Below, one piece after another: positions 5,432 to 6,659 of a stretch of DNA of 6,659 nt. The notes below the pieces were generated by a model. The model had not been told where the DNA came from and ran no database searches. It saw nothing but the letters and a program-made list of their open reading frames with translations. The DNA is from CAYOVG01 sp964407285 (GTDB lineage: Bacteria > Desulfobacterota > Syntrophobacteria > Syntrophobacterales > Syntrophobacteraceae), in NCBI GenBank assembly GCA_964407285.1, contig CAYOVG010000372.1, forward strand, positions 1 through 6,659, written 5' to 3'. The position numbers and the translations under genes are program-made. The stretch's first letter is position 1, and the number at the start of each line of letters is the position of its first letter.

Positions 5432-6328
5432 CTAGCTGAAAATGGGCGAACCCAGTCCGAAAAAGAAATTGAACCGCCCGAAAGACAGGGCGAACGGGAC
5501 CTTGTAAACCACGCCGACGGACCTGATCATGCTCGCCTTCCGGAACGCGGACGGGGTGAGTTCCAGTTCGACCCAGTCGTTCGAGAGCCTGGAGAGGAAC
5601 AGCCCGTTCTGGATGTTCATGAACTCGCCAAGGGCATCGCAGGCCATATCATCCATGCGGGACATGTTCATTCCCGCAAACCGGCCGGCGAAACCGGCCA
5701 TGGCGCTTTCGGACCCCGCAAAACCGGTGAAGACCTTGAATCGCCCATCCATTTCCTGGTAGATCAGGCATTCGAAAGGTTCCTCCCTCACCTTCTCCGC
5801 GCGCTCCAGCAGTACGCCGCCGTCGACGAAGCGAACCAGGTTCCGGACAAACAGGGAAAAATAGGCGGTGTAGACATTGGGATCGCCCAGGTCGGGCATT
5901 TTCACGAAGGCGGCCGCTACAGAGTCGATATCGTTGTTCTTGAGGGCTTCGAACTCCTCGGCCGAGAGGCCGGAATCCTTTTTGTACTCTGCGAGCACTC
6001 TGTCGATTTCTTCAAAGCTCATGATGTTCTTGTCGATGAGCGCCTGACTGAGGAGCAGGTGACGTTTGTTCTGCCTGCCGAGCAGGTCGGAGAGCTGGTC
6101 TTCGTTGAGAAAGCCTTCCTCGATGGCGATCTCGCCGAAGCGCTTGTCGACTTTGGACTGGAGCCGGTGCACCCTGTCCACCTGGTCGGCGGTAAGATAA
6201 CCGGCATCTATGGCGAGGACTCCGAGCTTTACGCGAACGGAATCCTGAAGGGCCAGTATGTCGCGCAGTTGCCCGGCAGTGATGAGCTTCCGCTGTAGAA
6301 GATAATTGCCGAAAAATTGACTGAACAT
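5432..6328 (-). CDS. Four MshEN-like repeats fused to a CheX-type phosphatase domain
   Basis: A 298-residue soluble protein. Residues 5-118 are four repeats of 29 residues, aligned by G7/G36/G65/S94 and Q28/Q57/Q86. The clearest are KLGVLAIDAGYLTADQVDRV (34-53) and RFGEIAIEEGFLNEDQLSDL (63-82). They resemble the N-terminal domain of type II secretion and MSHA pilus ATPases (MshEN/T2SSE_N), some of which bind c-di-GMP. Residues about 135-298 resemble CheX/CheC phosphatases, with the E-x-x-N active-site signature at E235-N238 (ALGEFMNIQNG). The predicted role is to remove phosphate from the CheY-like receiver encoded next. The frame is open up to 6388, but the ATG at 6328 is preferred: GGAGG lies seven bases before it and the first repeat starts directly after. 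This is the first gene of the three-gene operon. The CheX call is good; the repeat-family name is less certain. Confidence 0.85.
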   Translation of the reverse strand: MFSQFFGNYLLQRKLITAGQLRDILALQDSVRVKLGVLAIDAGYLTADQVDRVHRLQSKVDKRFGEIAIEEGFLNEDQLSDLLGRQNKRHLLLSQALIDKNIMSFEEIDRVLAEYKKDSGLSAEEFEALKNNDIDSVAAAFVKMPDLGDPNVYTAYFSLFVRNLVRFVDGGVLLERAEKVREEPFECLIYQEMDGRFKVFTGFAGSESAMAGFAGRFAGMNMSRMDDMACDALGEFMNIQNGLFLSRLSNDWVELELTPSAFRKASMIRSVGVVYKVPFALSFGRFNFFFGLGSPIFS

Positions 6329-6388
6329 CGAGATCCTCCTTCCGGGTTGTCGGGAAATTCCTTTCGGAGGACCAGTACAGCACGACAA

Positions 6389-6455
6389 GATCGCATTCTC
6401 ATGATGGGACTGTTAAGATTCGGTGAAGTCCAACCCGTAACGGCGCAAATAGCTG
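6389..6455. other. Upstream region of the signalling operon
   Basis: With the leader 6329-6388 this must hold the operon promoter if one lies in the window. I see no good sigma-70, sigma-54 or sigma-28 element on the - strand. The translation signal GGAGG at about 6335-6339 is clear. Confidence 0.4.
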
Positions 6456-6620
6456 TCAGTCACTGATCAGTTCTATGCTTCTCGACCGGCGGACGTCGTA
6501 AAAAGCCCTCTGATTAGACGTAATCATGGCATCTGCTTTAGCATTCGGGTCCAGAAGAGCGCTTCTTATTCTTATCACCTGGTCAACAAGGCTGAAGGAC
6601 TTTTGTAACTTCTCAATAAG
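6456..6620 (-). pseudogene. Unidentified gene remnant (C-terminal reading frame without a start)
   Basis: On the - strand a 54-codon frame runs from just after a TGA (6623-6621) to TGA at 6458-6456. It reads LIEKLQKSFSLVDQVIRIRS ALLDPNAKADAMITSNQRAF YDVRRSRSIELISD. The composition looks like a real soluble protein (charged helices, no Arg/Pro shadow bias), but there is no plausible start codon or ribosome binding site at its head. It is therefore probably the C-terminal end of a decayed or frameshifted gene whose rest lies near or past the right edge. I do not recognise the family. The perfect palindrome ACTGATCAGT (6462-6471) overlaps its last codons. Confidence 0.35.
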
Positions 6621-6659
6621 TCAGGGCGAAGTGTGTAGGAGAGAAGAGGCAACACCATA

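Noticed and set aside
5411..6298. 295-codon + strand frame opposite the CheX-domain gene
   Set aside because: The - strand frame has repeats, a catalytic motif and a good ribosome binding site; the + frame has none of these and is a shadow.
6329..6388. Upstream in-frame extension of the CheX-domain gene (20 residues, starts MSCCTGPPKG)
   Set aside because: The ATG at 6328 has GGAGG at ideal spacing and the first repeat begins right there; the extension has no ribosome binding site or domain content.
6526..6659. + strand ATG frame open to the right edge
   Set aside because: No Shine-Dalgarno sequence; it is antisense to the more protein-like - strand frame ending at 6456.

Overview
This GC-rich window looks like part of a Desulfobacterota ('deltaproteobacterial', Syntrophobacter-like) chromosome. 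That assignment is an inference from three things: a CheA-like kinase without a CheW domain, a CheX-type phosphatase, and a remnant of a 2-hydroxyacyl-CoA dehydratase gene typical of anaerobes. No marker gene settles it.

Layout. Positions 2-577 (+) hold the 3' end of a methyl-accepting chemotaxis protein with a long, probably unstructured tail and a C-terminal CheR-type docking pentapeptide. Positions 578-1063 hold no convincing gene. Positions 1064-1741 are a scar zone. They carry a broken DUF6088 (AbiEi-antitoxin-like) gene on the + strand with an internal frameshift and a lost 3' half. Fused tail to tail with it, on the - strand, is a short piece of a 2-hydroxyacyl-CoA dehydratase gene carrying an in-frame TAG. 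Next comes an intact FRG-domain gene (1742-2623, -) and a palindrome-rich intergenic stretch (2624-2922). Together 1064-2922 has the character of an accessory or defence-associated insertion zone.

Positions 6328 down to 2923 (-) form a compact three-gene signalling operon. First is a protein with four 29-residue MshEN-like repeats joined to a CheX-type phosphatase domain. Second is a single-domain CheY-like receiver. Third is a 670-residue CheA-like histidine kinase with an N-terminal CBS-like pair, a coiled coil and PAS-like region, an HPt domain and a C-terminal ATPase, but no CheW-like domain. These can be read as a closed phosphorelay: kinase, receiver and phosphatase, with sensory input at the kinase N-terminus (CBS) and possibly a second input, perhaps c-di-GMP, on the phosphatase. 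The right edge (6389-6659) is mostly non-coding, with an unidentified start-less reading frame on the - strand that looks like the end of a decayed gene.
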